NCBI GenBank assembly: GCA_903869265.1
Contig: CAIPYE010000005.1
Coordinates: 1 to 64,000, forward strand
DNA length: 64,000 nt
Reading direction: 5' to 3'
Source: an uncultured delta proteobacterium
GTDB taxonomy: Bacteria; Desulfobacterota; Desulfobulbia; Desulfobulbales; Desulfurivibrionaceae
Shown here in pieces: positions 28,055 to 37,359 of this stretch (positions are counted from its first letter, which is position 1; the number at the start of each line of letters is the position of its first letter). A program made the position numbers and the translations under genes. The notes below the pieces were generated by a model, which saw only the letters and a program-made list of their open reading frames with translations, was not told the origin of the DNA and made no database searches.

Positions 28055-28213
28055 ATGATGGCCTCGCAACAACTCGAAATTTGCCTTCAACGGGTGCTTC
28101 GACAGGCTCAGCACGAACGGAATATGAATATATCAAGACAATATCCATCGCCGCTAGCGCTGCTCACCCTGAGCCTGTCGAAGGGCTGTTGTTATGGACC
28201 CGTCGAAAAATGA
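28055..28213 (+). CDS. Short leader ORF running through a REP repeat (52 aa)
   Basis: An ATG preceded by AGGA opens 20 bp after the radical SAM stop. The reading frame crosses both arms of a REP-like inverted repeat and stops at TGA in the ATGA overlap that starts the CarS/phosphoesterase gene. The peptide (MMASQQLEICLQRVLRQA at its start) shows no family resemblance. Because the downstream gene lacks its own Shine-Dalgarno, this ORF may act as a coupling leader. Expression is inferred, not shown. Confidence 0.4.
   Translation: MMASQQLEICLQRVLRQAQHERNMNISRQYPSPLALLTLSLSKGCCYGPVEK
28097..28183. repeat. REP-like inverted repeat pair (TTCGACAGGCTCA type), copy 2
   Basis: CTTCGACAGGCTCAG (28097-28111) and CTGAGCCTGTCGAAG (28169-28183) are perfect inverted copies separated by ~57 bp. 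Same family as 9435-9507 and 34977-35051. It lies inside the leader of the CarS/phosphoesterase gene. Confidence 0.85.
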
Positions 28214-29628
28214 CCGCCGCCATCAAAATCCTCTTCTTTCTCTTCTGGGGCAACCTGCTGCCGCCCCTGGCCAGCCTGGCCCTGGGCGACCGCTTAGCCA
28301 AGCCGGTGGACCACGGCCTCTCCTGGTTCGACGGCAGGCCGCTCTTCGGCCCGCACAAAACCATCCGGGGCATCCTGGCCAGCCTTCTTGGCGGCGCCCT
28401 GACCTTCCCGCTGCTTGGGATTTCCTGGCAGGCCGCGACCTATGCCGCAACCCTGCTCATGCTAGGCGATCTGCTCTCAAGTTTCATCAAACGGCGGCTC
28501 GGCATGGCCAGCGGCGAATCGGTCTTCGGGCTGGATCAGATTTTCGAGGCAGGGCTGCCCGCTCTCTATCTGGCCAGCCGAATGCAGGCCCCGCTCTGGT
28601 CCGCACCCCTGGCCCTGGTCATCTTCGTGCCCGTGGCCCATACCGGAGCGCGGTTCTGGAAATATATCCTCTTCAAGCCGCCCATGGAAAACTACCCGCG
28701 CTTTGTCCGCTCCACGGTGCGGCTGCGCGAATGGCGCTCCTGCCACCAGCCCCTGGCCCGCTGGCATGTCTGGTTCAATCTCTCATCCCTGATTTACAAC
28801 CGGATGATGGTCTCCACGGCCTTCCGACTTTTGGGCCGCTACGATGAGGGCATTGCCAACGCCCTCAAGCTGGAGCTGAGCGAACACGAGATCGTCTGCC
28901 CCACCCTGCCCAAAGCCTTTGACGGCTTTACCATCCTGCTGCTCACCGATCTGCATCTCGACGGATTGCCAGGGCTGGTCGATCTCGTCCTCGCCCGGAT
29001 CGGCCAGCGGAGCTTCGACCTCTGCCTGATCGGCGGCGATATCCGCATGGAAACTTACGGCCCCATCGCCCCAAGCCTGCGGGAACTGCGCCGCCTGCTG
29101 CCGCACATCCAAGCCAGGCACGGCATCTTCGGGGTGCTGGGCAACCACGACTGCATCGAGATGGTCCCGGATTTCGAGGAAGCAGGGATGCTGATGCTGG
29201 TCAACGATGCGACGCAGATCGAACAAGACGGCGAGAGCCTCTGGCTGACAGGCATCGACGATCCCAATTATTACAAGACCCACGATGCAGCCAAAACATT
29301 CAGCGCCGTACCGCCCGACGGTTTCAGCATCATGCTGGCCCACTCGCCAGAGGCCTATCAGGAAGCGGCCCGGCACCAGGCAGCCCTGTATCTCTGCGGC
29401 CATACCCACGGCGGCCAGATCTGTTTTGCTTCGGGTACGCCCATCTATACCAACAGTCGCGCCCCCCGCTTCACCGCCAAGGGACGCTGGCAATACCAGT
29501 CCATGCAGGGCTTCACCAGCCGGGGAGTCGGGGCTTCCGGCGCGCCGCTGCGCTTCAACTGCCCCGGCGAGATCGTCGTCCTCACCCTGCACACCGCAAC
29601 CGCCATGAGCTTAGAGGAATCTCCATGA
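28210..29628 (+). CDS. Fusion of CDP-archaeol-synthase-like (CarS/DUF46) membrane domain and metallophosphoesterase
   Basis: A 472-residue two-domain protein. The N-terminal ~170 residues are hydrophobic with four to five membrane segments and the CarS-type signature FDGRPLFGPHKTIRG followed by LGDLLSSFIKRRLG, a CTP:lipid cytidylyltransferase motif. The C-terminal ~280 residues are a calcineurin-like phosphoesterase: DLHLD, GGDI, GNHD, AHSPE and GHTHGGQ, all metal ligands present. It resembles YkuE-like membrane-anchored phosphoesterases. The start is the ATG in an ATGA overlap with a short leader ORF; no Shine-Dalgarno is visible. The stop overlaps the next gene by 4 bp. A lipid-modifying role is inferred. 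Confidence 0.8.
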   Translation: MTAAIKILFFLFWGNLLPPLASLALGDRLAKPVDHGLSWFDGRPLFGPHKTIRGILASLLGGALTFPLLGISWQAATYAATLLMLGDLLSSFIKRRLGMASGESVFGLDQIFEAGLPALYLASRMQAPLWSAPLALVIFVPVAHTGARFWKYILFKPPMENYPRFVRSTVRLREWRSCHQPLARWHVWFNLSSLIYNRMMVSTAFRLLGRYDEGIANALKLELSEHEIVCPTLPKAFDGFTILLLTDLHLDGLPGLVDLVLARIGQRSFDLCLIGGDIRMETYGPIAPSLRELRRLLPHIQARHGIFGVLGNHDCIEMVPDFEEAGMLMLVNDATQIEQDGESLWLTGIDDPNYYKTHDAAKTFSAVPPDGFSIMLAHSPEAYQEAARHQAALYLCGHTHGGQICFASGTPIYTNSRAPRFTAKGRWQYQSMQGFTSRGVGASGAPLRFNCPGEIVVLTLHTATAMSLEESP

Positions 29629-30446
29629 AACACATCCAATTCCGGCTCCGTTTTTTTCTGGCCACCCTTGTCCTGATCATGGTTGTCGGCACCTTCGGTT
29701 TCATGCGCACCGAAGGTCTCTCGCCCATCGACGCCTTTTACTTCAACATCGTCACCATCACCACGGTGGGCTACGGCGACATCCACCCCATTACCGTGCC
29801 GGGCAAGATGCTGGCCGTCCTGCTCATTCTCCTGGGTACGGGCACCTTTCTCGGTGTTATCGCCAATGCCACGGAGCTCATGCTCAGCCGCCACGAAAAC
29901 CAGGCCCGCCACAAAAAGCTCCATCTGATCATCGGCGTTTATTTCAGCGAAGTGGGCACCCGCTTCCTTTCCCTCTGCGCCGGGGCAGACCCGCAGCGCG
30001 ACCAGTTCTGCGCCGGACTTGCCATCACTCCCGGCTGGACCAACCAGCAATTTTTACAGGCCAGGAAGAAAATTCGTGACTGCGCCTTTCATGTGGAGAT
30101 TGACCGCATTGATCTCCCGGAGCTGCAAGGTTTTCTCGCCGCCCAACGGCATACCCTGGTGACCCTGCTGGAAAATCCCATTCTGCTTGAGCACGAAAAT
30201 TTCACCGAACACCTGCAGGCGATCTTCCATCTCAACGAAGAGCTTGGCGCCCGCCCCGGCTTCGACCACCTTCCCCTGCCTGATCGCAAACACCTGACCG
30301 GCGACATCAACCGGGCCTATGGCTCCTTGGTGGGCCAATGGCTGGGCTACATGCTCTACCTCAACCAGCACTACCCCTACCTCTATTCCCTGTCGGTGCG
30401 CACCAATCCCTTCAATCCGGAAGCCTCCGCCACCCTGTACGAATAA
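29625..30446 (+). CDS. Two-TM potassium channel with unusual C-terminal domain
   Basis: A 273-residue inner-membrane protein. Two membrane helices (about 9-26 and 62-83) flank a pore helix and the selectivity filter TVGYGD (47-52), as in KcsA or MthK pores. The cytoplasmic C-terminal ~180 residues are not an RCK/TrkA_N nucleotide fold (no GxGxxG); they are mostly helical with PELQGFLAAQRHTL and a WLGYMLYLNQHYPYL stretch of unknown family. It overlaps the preceding gene by ATGA and precedes a ferredoxin by 18 bp, so it belongs to the same operon. Confidence 0.85.
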   Translation: MKHIQFRLRFFLATLVLIMVVGTFGFMRTEGLSPIDAFYFNIVTITTVGYGDIHPITVPGKMLAVLLILLGTGTFLGVIANATELMLSRHENQARHKKLHLIIGVYFSEVGTRFLSLCAGADPQRDQFCAGLAITPGWTNQQFLQARKKIRDCAFHVEIDRIDLPELQGFLAAQRHTLVTLLENPILLEHENFTEHLQAIFHLNEELGARPGFDHLPLPDRKHLTGDINRAYGSLVGQWLGYMLYLNQHYPYLYSLSVRTNPFNPEASATLYE

Positions 30447-30464
30447 CCGGACCAGGAGAAAACC

Positions 30465-30770
30465 ATGCCGGAAATCCGCATCATCAACCGCGGGATAAGC
30501 GTCACCGTCAACCCGGCCTTCAGCCTGCTCAACAACTACCTGATGCAGAATGTCCCCATCCAGACCGTGTGCGGCGGCAAGGCTGCCTGCGGTCGTTGCC
30601 GGTTCCGGGTGGTTGCCGGAGCGTCCGGTCTTTCGCCGGTGCAGCCCTCGGAAATATTCCGCCTCGGGGAACCATTGATCGCCGCGGGTTGGCGGCTCTC
30701 CTGCCAGACCCATGCCCTGCGGGATTTGACCATCGAACTGCCGGGGATGGACGAGGAGTTTGCACCATAG
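30465..30770 (+). CDS. [2Fe-2S] ferredoxin
   Basis: A 101-residue plant/adrenodoxin-fold ferredoxin. The cluster ligands are CGGKAACGRC (Cys-x5-Cys-x2-Cys) and a distant Cys in LSCQT, the standard 2Fe-2S spacing. AGGAG precedes the ATG. It closes the plus-strand operon with the channel, phosphoesterase fusion and radical SAM protein; it could feed electrons to the radical SAM enzyme, which is an inference from position. Confidence 0.9.
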   Translation: MPEIRIINRGISVTVNPAFSLLNNYLMQNVPIQTVCGGKAACGRCRFRVVAGASGLSPVQPSEIFRLGEPLIAAGWRLSCQTHALRDLTIELPGMDEEFAP

Positions 30771-30902
30771 CCAACACACTGTAAAAAAAACCTCCCAACC
30801 CGACATGAATTGACATTATCCCACCCTTTATGCCATCATGGCATAGGAACGCATCGCCCTGCCTTGCCTTACCAATTTTTCACGACGGACAGGAAGAGAA
30901 TC

Positions 30903-33900
30903 ATGCCCGCTGACCTCCAGAGCCAAAAAAAAAACCGCTCACCGCAGACCCTTGTCCTGATTTTTTCCCTTCTGGCAACGGGCATAATTGTTGCCGGGTC
31001 TCTCGCCTACCGAGGCTACGAACGCAACCACCGCGCCGAAGCGAAACAGCAGCTTTCCGCCATCGCCACAATGAAGATGGAAGAATTGACCCAGTATCGG
31101 GAGGAACGGAAGGGCGATGCCTGCCTTTTGTTCGACAACGCCTCCTTTGCCGTCCTCGTCCGCAACCATCTGGAAAATCCCAAGGACACGACCTCTGGCC
31201 AACAACTTTTGGAATGGCTGGGCAAACTCCGATCACATTATCAATATGATCAGGTCCGCCTGATCGATACCCACGGCGTAACCCACCTGTCGGTGCCTGC
31301 CGAGGCAACACCTCTTTCGACTGCCATAGCACAGCACCTTCCTGAAATTATCTCCTCAGGGAAGGTGATAATCCATGATTTTTACCGGAATGACTACAAC
31401 GGAAAAATCTATCTTGCGGTATTGGTTCCAATCCTTGACCAGCAACACGGCAACCGGCCTCTGGGCGTGGTCTCTCTCCGCATCGATCCGGAGCAGTATC
31501 TCTATCCTTTTCTCCAGCGCTGGCCCATCCCCAGCCAAACGGCGGAAACCCTGCTGGTGCGTCGGGAGGGGGAGCAGGTTGTCTACTTAAACGCGCTCAG
31601 ATTCAAAAAGGATACCGCCCTCACCCTCCGCTTTCCGTTGAACAAACCCGATCTTCCCGCCGCCCATGCGGCGCTGGGCCAAACCGGAATCATTACAGGC
31701 CATGACTATCGGGGCAAATCGGTAATTGTCGATATGCGGCCCATCCCGGATTCACCCTGGTTTCTGGTGAGCAAAATAGACACTGCGGAGGCCTACGAGC
31801 CGCTGCGGGAGCATCTGTGGACCATGGGCGGCTTTATCGTGCTTCTGCTTATCGGAGTCGGCGCAATCATAACCTTTGTGTGGCAACGACAGCACCTGGC
31901 GCTCTATCAGGAACGGCTTAACGCCGCAGCCACGCTCAAGAATTTGAACCGCATCTATGCGGTGCTGAGCAACATCAACCAGACCATCGTTCGGGTCCGC
32001 GATCCGCAGGAGATGTTTCAAGCGGCCTGCCGCATTGTCGTGGAGGATGGCGGCTTTATCATGGCCTGGATCAGCCGGGTCGATAAAGAATCAGGACGCG
32101 TTCTGCCGGTGGCCATAGCAGGGAGGGATGACGGCTATGTGGACCGGCTCTGTATCTCTTTAGACGATGCGGTGCGTGGCAAAGGATCCACCGCCGAGGC
32201 AATCCGGACAGCAGGAAGTTCCGTTTGCAACGACATCGAACACGACCCACGCATGGCGCCTTGGCGGGACGAGGCGCTCGCACGGGGCTACCGTTCCTCC
32301 GCAGCCTTCCCGCTTATCGCCTTTGATACGATCCGGGGGACTATCAGTTTTTATGCGGACGAACCCAATTTTTTCAACACAGAAGAAGTCAAATTGCTTG
32401 ATGAGCTGGCCCGCGATATCTCCTTTGCCATAGAATTCTCCGAGCAGGAAGAGACCCGCCGCAATGCCGAAGCGGCACTGCGCGAGTCGCAACAGCTCTT
32501 TGCCACCATTGCCAATACCTCGCCCGCCCTGATCTGGATGTCCGGCCTGGACAAGGGCTACAGCTGGTTCAACGAGCCCTGGCTCGCCTTCACCGGTCGT
32601 ACAATAGCGGAAGAGCTGGGCGACGGCTGGGCCGCCGGGGTACACCCGGATGATCTGGCAAATTGCCTGCACATCTACACCGAAGCCTTCGACAACCGGC
32701 AACCCTTTGCCATGGAATACCGCCTGCGTCGACACGATGGCGAATACCGCTGGATTCTGGACCAAGGCCAGCCGCGCTATGACGCCTTCGGCGCCTTTGC
32801 GGGCTATATCGGCACCTGTCTGGACATCAGCGAACACCGGGCGCTTGAAAACCAGATGCGCCATGCCGTAAAAATAGAATCCGTTGGCACCCTGGCAGGC
32901 GGCGTAGCCCATGATTTCAACAACATTCTCATGGCCATCATTGGTTACGGCCAGCTGGCCCTGATGTCCATGGACCAGGATGACCCCCAACGCCAGAACA
33001 TCGAAAATATCCTGAAGGGAGGAGACCGAGCCGCCCGTCTCACCAAGGATCTCCTTCTGTTCAGCCGCAAGCAGATCAGCGAGCGCAAGCCCGTGGACTT
33101 AAATGACATTATCAAGACGGTGGAGAAATTCATCGTGCGGGTGATCGGCGAAGACATCGCCTGCGAAACCCGGCTCCCGGACCACCCGCTCACCGTGCTT
33201 GCCGACAGCCACCAAATCGAGCAGGTGCTGATGAATTTCGCCACCAACGCCAGGGACGCCATGCCCAAGGGCGGCACCTTCAGCATCACTGCGGAGCAGA
33301 CAACCCTGAACCATGATTTCCAAACAGCCCATGGCTTTGGCAGGCCCGGCCCCTATGCGCTACTCACCGTCTCTGACTGCGGCTGCGGCATGGATGAACA
33401 GACCCGTAACCGGATATTCGAGCCGTTCTTTACCACCAAGGCCGTGGGCAAGGGCACCGGGCTAGGGCTGTCCGTGGCCTACGGTATCATCAAGCAACAC
33501 GAAGGCTACATCAACGTGTACAGCGAGTCCGGCAACGGCGCGACCTTCCGGGTTTATCTGCCGCTGGTTGTTACGGACACACTAGAAGCAATAAACGAAA
33601 ACGAAAATAAGGAAGAAGCACCCCCCCAGGGCACGGAGACAATCCTGGTCGCCGAAGATGACGAATCGCTACGGAACCTTGCCAGAAAAGCGCTCACCCG
33701 GTTCGGCTACACTGTGATCGAGGCGGTTGACGGCGAGGATGCGGTGCAAAAATTCAAGGAAAACCAGGCCAGCATCCAATTGCTTCTCTTTGACATCATC
33801 ATGCCGAAGATGAGCGGCCAGGATGCCTATGAAGCGATCAGTAAGATCCGGCCTGGGATAAAAACGATCTTCATGAGCGGCTACGCTCCGGACACGATCC

Positions 33901-33998
33901 GAGAAAAGGCCGCGCTGGGAGAAACTGCGCCTCTGCTGGGCAAACCCCTTTCGCCCACGGAGCTTTTGCAGAAGGTGCGGGAAATCCTGGATCGGTGA
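30903..33998 (+). CDS. Hybrid sensor histidine kinase (dCache-GAF-PAS-HisKA-HATPase-REC)
   Basis: A 1031-residue membrane kinase. Membrane helices at about residues 14-34 and 315-335 bracket a periplasmic double-Cache-like sensor. Then come a GAF domain (about 360-520), a PAS/PAC domain (about 535-655), the phospho-accepting HisKA helix (AHDFNNIL), a HATPase with N-box NFATNARDA and [12 protein letters not shown], and a C-terminal receiver with phospho-Asp in LFDIIMPKM and Lys in GKPLS. The AHDFNN H-box with a C-terminal receiver is typical of Desulfobacterota hybrid kinases. AGGAAGAG precedes the chosen ATG. No response regulator gene is adjacent; the signal is unknown. Confidence 0.92.
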   Translation: MPADLQSQKKNRSPQTLVLIFSLLATGIIVAGSLAYRGYERNHRAEAKQQLSAIATMKMEELTQYREERKGDACLLFDNASFAVLVRNHLENPKDTTSGQQLLEWLGKLRSHYQYDQVRLIDTHGVTHLSVPAEATPLSTAIAQHLPEIISSGKVIIHDFYRNDYNGKIYLAVLVPILDQQHGNRPLGVVSLRIDPEQYLYPFLQRWPIPSQTAETLLVRREGEQVVYLNALRFKKDTALTLRFPLNKPDLPAAHAALGQTGIITGHDYRGKSVIVDMRPIPDSPWFLVSKIDTAEAYEPLREHLWTMGGFIVLLLIGVGAIITFVWQRQHLALYQERLNAAATLKNLNRIYAVLSNINQTIVRVRDPQEMFQAACRIVVEDGGFIMAWISRVDKESGRVLPVAIAGRDDGYVDRLCISLDDAVRGKGSTAEAIRTAGSSVCNDIEHDPRMAPWRDEALARGYRSSAAFPLIAFDTIRGTISFYADEPNFFNTEEVKLLDELARDISFAIEFSEQEETRRNAEAALRESQQLFATIANTSPALIWMSGLDKGYSWFNEPWLAFTGRTIAEELGDGWAAGVHPDDLANCLHIYTEAFDNRQPFAMEYRLRRHDGEYRWILDQGQPRYDAFGAFAGYIGTCLDISEHRALENQMRHAVKIESVGTLAGGVAHDFNNILMAIIGYGQLALMSMDQDDPQRQNIENILKGGDRAARLTKDLLLFSRKQISERKPVDLNDIIKTVEKFIVRVIGEDIACETRLPDHPLTVLADSHQIEQVLMNFATNARDAMPKGGTFSITAEQTTLNHDFQTAHGFGRPGPYALLTVSDCGCGMDEQTRNRIFEPFFTTKAVGKGTGLGLSVAYGIIKQHEGYINVYSESGNGATFRVYLPLVVTDTLEAINENENKEEAPPQGTETILVAEDDESLRNLARKALTRFGYTVIEAVDGEDAVQKFKENQASIQLLLFDIIMPKMSGQDAYEAISKIRPGIKTIFMSGYAPDTIREKAALGETAPLLGKPLSPTELLQKVREILDR

Positions 33999-34032
33999 GG
34001 TCCGTGGGCAGGAAAGACGAAAACCAAGCAAG

Positions 34033-34177
34033 ATAACTGTCCAGCAGCGCCGCGTCGCTGCCTGCCGCAGATGCGCGAAAGAGGCCGACGAAGTGTGCTA
34101 TTGCACACGAGCAGGCCGATGACAGCTCAGCGAACGCAGTGAGACTGCGAAGCAGATGCGGTGCTGCCGGACCGTTA
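34033..34177. repeat. Dispersed palindromic element, copy B
   Basis: A ~145-bp version of the palindromic element: left end TAACTGTCCAGCAG, block CAGATGCGCGAAAGAGG, core GTGTGCtattGCACAC, then CGAGCAGGCCGATGAC and a degenerate right end. It has a ~35-bp insertion relative to copy C. Its right end reaches the last codons of the minus-strand ferredoxin gene. Confidence 0.85.
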
Positions 34178-34357
34178 CCGGATTTCGATGGCGCTGACCG
34201 GGCATGAGACCACGGCCTCTTCGCAGTCGCAGGTGTGGCACTGGTCCGGCCCGATCACCCATGATTTATCATCCCGCAGTTCAAAAACCGCCGGGCACAA
34301 CTCCGCACATACTCCGCAACCGATACAAAGATCCTGATCCACCGTTGGTGTTGCCAT
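34175..34357 (-). CDS. Small [4Fe-4S] ferredoxin
   Basis: A 60-residue ferredoxin. Cys11, 14, 17 (CxxCxxC), followed by Cys21-Pro, and Cys52-Pro form a [4Fe-4S] site; additional cysteines at 40, 43 and 45 (CHTCDC) do not complete a second classical cluster motif. It resembles the ferredoxin at the start of the window but is a distinct paralogue. GGGAGAG precedes the ATG. It follows the cupin-like gene by 28 bp on the same strand. Its 3' end abuts a palindromic repeat. Confidence 0.87.
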   Translation of the reverse strand: MATPTVDQDLCIGCGVCAELCPAVFELRDDKSWVIGPDQCHTCDCEEAVVSCPVSAIEIR

Positions 34358-34385
34358 AATTCTCTCCCGCTTCTTGTAAGTTGGG

Positions 34386-34919
34386 CTACATACCCTGGTC
34401 CTTGAATCCCTCGCGGATCACCCGGTGCGCGCCGGTTGCCAGATCCAGATCGTAGATGTTGAAATTGGTCCGGAGATCAAAGCCGTCGTGATGCACGGCA
34501 AAATTGAGCGAGGCAGAACCTTCCGGTCCGCTGACGATCCGGTGAAACACCTTGCAGGGCCAGACCAGCATGGCGGGTTCGTCCAGCAGCACCGTCTCGC
34601 CCTGCATGATCCGGTTCGGGGTGACGGTGAAATGCAACAGGCCGTGCGCCTCCACATAGATATCCACCTGCCGCGTGCCATAGAGCACCATGAGATTATC
34701 CGCCTGATGGGGATGCATGTACCAGGGCCGAGCCACCTCACCCACCGGTCCGGGGGATACCGCACTCTTCTCGTGCAACACCCGGTCGATGGCGTCGATC
34801 CGGGGCAGGCAACCCATGGGAACGTTGTCAAAAAACACCCCCGGGGTGCGACGCAGCATCTGCAAGGGGATAATCCGGTAGAAATCCTGTACTTCCTGGA
34901 AGATCTCGAAATCGGCCAT
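34386..34919 (-). CDS. Hypothetical cupin-like protein
   Basis: A 177-residue soluble protein. It is beta-rich with a possible metal-binding WYMHPHQADNL and a following YVEAHG, and a later VFHRIVSG/FAVHHDGFD, spacing that suggests a single cupin barrel; this is a fold guess, not a family match. Short helix at the N-terminus (DFEIFQEVQDFY). GGAG lies 9 nt before the ATG. It is the first gene of a two-gene unit with the small ferredoxin, which suggests a redox-linked role that cannot be specified. Confidence 0.6.
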   Translation of the reverse strand: MADFEIFQEVQDFYRIIPLQMLRRTPGVFFDNVPMGCLPRIDAIDRVLHEKSAVSPGPVGEVARPWYMHPHQADNLMVLYGTRQVDIYVEAHGLLHFTVTPNRIMQGETVLLDEPAMLVWPCKVFHRIVSGPEGSASLNFAVHHDGFDLRTNFNIYDLDLATGAHRVIREGFKDQGM

Positions 34920-34976
34920 GGCTTTGCTCCGTTATGTTTTTTTGCCTTCCCCTGACTCTCTGGCAATATATTTGTG

Positions 34977-35051
34977 CTTCGACAGGGCACTGCACGAGCG
35001 GATATAGGCCAGACAACAAATCAACTCCGTTCGCCCTGAGTCTGCCGAAAG
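34977..35051. repeat. REP-like inverted repeat (TTCGACAGG type), degenerate copy 3
   Basis: Arms 34977-35001 and 35027-35051 are diverged inverted copies of the same REP-like unit as at 9435 and 28097, with several substitutions. It lies in the divergent gap before dgkA. Confidence 0.65.
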
Positions 35052-35191
35052 GGTACACCAAATCAAAAAAAGCCGGGATGGACTTTTTCAATATCCCTGC
35101 TATATTGTGACAGTTTTTGCGGCTTACGGCAAGCGCCCAGCGAAGGGCCGCCAGCCATCACATCTGCCAGCAATTCTTTGAGGAGAACACC

Positions 35192-35554
35192 ATGGACAAA
35201 AAAAGCGGCGCTGGCCTCACCCGGATCATCAACGCCTTTGGCTGGTCCATGGCAGGTTTGCAGGCTACCCTGAAGCACGAAAAAGCCTTTCAGCAGGAAC
35301 TGATCCTCTGCCTCATCCTGGCGCCCATCGGACTCTGGCTTGGCGAAACCGGGGTGGAAAAAGCCCTGCTCCTCGGTTCGCTCATGCTGGTGCTCATCGT
35401 CGAAATCCTCAACAGCGCCATCGAGGCGGTGGTGGACCGTTTCGGCGGTGAGCACCACACCCTGTCCGGCCGCGCCAAGGACATGGGCTCGGCCGCCGTG
35501 TTTCTCGCTCTAGCCAACGTCACCATCTGCTGGCTGTGCATCATCTTTTTCTAA
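35192..35554 (+). CDS. dgkA: Diacylglycerol kinase (DgkA type)
   Basis: A 120-residue inner-membrane enzyme phosphorylating diacylglycerol to phosphatidic acid, recycling lipid from envelope synthesis. Three membrane helices are visible; the catalytic signature EILNSAIEAVVDR and the LSGRAKDMGSAAVF segment are intact. GAGGAG precedes the ATG; longer frame upstream is non-coding. It is followed after 10 bp by the YcaO-TPR gene, so the two are co-transcribed. Confidence 0.95.
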   Translation: MDKKSGAGLTRIINAFGWSMAGLQATLKHEKAFQQELILCLILAPIGLWLGETGVEKALLLGSLMLVLIVEILNSAIEAVVDRFGGEHHTLSGRAKDMGSAAVFLALANVTICWLCIIFF

Positions 35555-35564
35555 CAGGTACTCC

Positions 35565-37313
35565 ATGAACAACGCCCCCATCCGCCCCTCCGACTGCTTC
35601 AAACACTATACCCTGGACCAGGACAAGGTCTGCTCCCCCATGGAAACGGTGAACCGCTTCAAGGCCCGGCTTGTCGAGGTGAATCTGGACATCCTCCAGG
35701 AGGTGCGCCGTATCGACAATGGCAGGCTCGACATCCCGGTGTATTTCAGCGTTTGCGGCAAGGATGCCCAGGCAGTAATCGGCAACAAAAAACAGATGGG
35801 TAAGGGCAGCACCCCGGAGCAATCCCAGGCCAGCGCCTGCATGGAACTGGCCGAGCGCTTCAGCTTTTTCAGCTTTAAGCAGAACGAAGAAAACTTCATC
35901 ACCGATACTTACGCCAATCTCAAAAAATCCGGTCAGCCGCTTTTGCCCCTGGTACGCCTCCTGCTCTCGGTGCATGACGAACACACCGACATCGCCACCC
36001 TGGAGCACCTCATCGAGGATATCCCCATCCAGTGGACCTGGGGTACCAACCTCAACAGCGGCGAGATGCTGCTGGTCCCCTTCAGCTGGTTTTACGCGAT
36101 CAATGAGTTCAACGGGCCGTCGGCAGGCAACACCTTTGAAGAGGCGATCCTCCAGGGGATCAGCGAACTGGTGGAACGGCATGTCTGCTCGCTGGTCAAC
36201 CACCACCATCTCGCCACCCCGGCCATTGACCCGGACTCCGTCACCGATCCGGTGGCCCGCGAGCTCCTCGACAAGTTCAACAAAAACAACATCGAGCTCT
36301 ACCTCAACGACTTCACTCTGGACACCGGCATCCCTACGGTGGCGGCGCTGGCCATCGACCGTTCCACCTTCCCGGCCACCAGCGAGATCGTCTACACCGC
36401 AGGCACCACCCCGGACCCGGAAAAAGCCCTGATCCGGGCGATCACCGAGGTGGCCCAATTGGCCGGGGACTTCAACTCCCAGGCCAACTACGTGGCCAGC
36501 GGCTTGCCCAAGCCCCTGTCCATGGACGAAGTGCGCTACCTCACCGAGGTGGAAGCGGCCATCTCCATCCACGAGATGCCCCAGCTGGCCGACCCCAACA
36601 TGCGGGTCGAGATCGAGCGCTGCCTGGCGGCCCTGTCCCGCTTAGGCCTTGAGGTGCTGGTGGTCAACACCATGCACGAAAAGCTGCAGATCCCGGCCAT
36701 CTACACCATCATCCCCGGCTGCCATTTCCGGGAGCGCTCCCGAATCAACAACGTGGGGCTGTTTGCGGCAAAGCTGGTGACCGAACGGATTGCTGACCCG
36801 GACGAGCAGATCGTCCAGCTCCTCAAGATGCAGCAATACCTGCCGGACGCCTATTATCTGGAGTTTTATCTCGGCAAGAACATGCAGGGACAAGGGGAAC
36901 TTGCCACGGCAGCAGCCCATCTGGAACGGGCTCTCACCCTGCTGCCGGAAGAGGAGGATATTCCCTATATTTATTCCCATCTGGGCGATTGCCTGAAGGA
37001 TATGGGGGAGTACGATCAGGCCATTGGTGCCCTGCGCAAGGGGGCGGAATATGACGAAGAACGGCCGGACATCCACAACCTGCTGGGATTCTGCCATTTC
37101 AAACGGGAGGAATACGAAACAGCCATCAATCATTTCCGCCGGGCCGTGGAACTGAACCCGGCCTCGGCCATCGACTACGCCAACCTGGGGGTCAATTACC
37201 GTAGACTCGGCAACAACGCAGAGGCAATCCGCTACTTCGAGCTGGCCCTGAACCTGGACCCGGGCATCGAATTTGCCCAGACCCATCTGGCGGAGTTGGC
37301 AGCAGGCGACTGA
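35565..37313 (+). CDS. YcaO-domain protein with C-terminal TPR repeats
   Basis: A 582-residue cytoplasmic protein. The YcaO domain fills about residues 20-390, with the ATP-binding features MELAERFSFF and ELVERHVCSL and the NNVG/SRINN region near its end. YcaO proteins activate peptide backbone amides with ATP (azoline, thioamide or methylthiolation-associated chemistry). Residues ~430-580 form three or four TPRs (YSHLGDCLKDMGEYDQAIGALRK-like units ending in Asp/Asn-Pro turns), a peptide- or protein-docking platform. No TfuA, dehydrogenase or precursor peptide is adjacent. It lies 10 bp behind dgkA. The substrate is unknown; an endogenous protein is likely. Confidence 0.87.
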   Translation: MNNAPIRPSDCFKHYTLDQDKVCSPMETVNRFKARLVEVNLDILQEVRRIDNGRLDIPVYFSVCGKDAQAVIGNKKQMGKGSTPEQSQASACMELAERFSFFSFKQNEENFITDTYANLKKSGQPLLPLVRLLLSVHDEHTDIATLEHLIEDIPIQWTWGTNLNSGEMLLVPFSWFYAINEFNGPSAGNTFEEAILQGISELVERHVCSLVNHHHLATPAIDPDSVTDPVARELLDKFNKNNIELYLNDFTLDTGIPTVAALAIDRSTFPATSEIVYTAGTTPDPEKALIRAITEVAQLAGDFNSQANYVASGLPKPLSMDEVRYLTEVEAAISIHEMPQLADPNMRVEIERCLAALSRLGLEVLVVNTMHEKLQIPAIYTIIPGCHFRERSRINNVGLFAAKLVTERIADPDEQIVQLLKMQQYLPDAYYLEFYLGKNMQGQGELATAAAHLERALTLLPEEEDIPYIYSHLGDCLKDMGEYDQAIGALRKGAEYDEERPDIHNLLGFCHFKREEYETAINHFRRAVELNPASAIDYANLGVNYRRLGNNAEAIRYFELALNLDPGIEFAQTHLAELAAGD

Positions 37314-37359
37314 GGGAATTCCGGAGCATTGAGGCTGAGACGAGTAGTTCATTTTCTTG

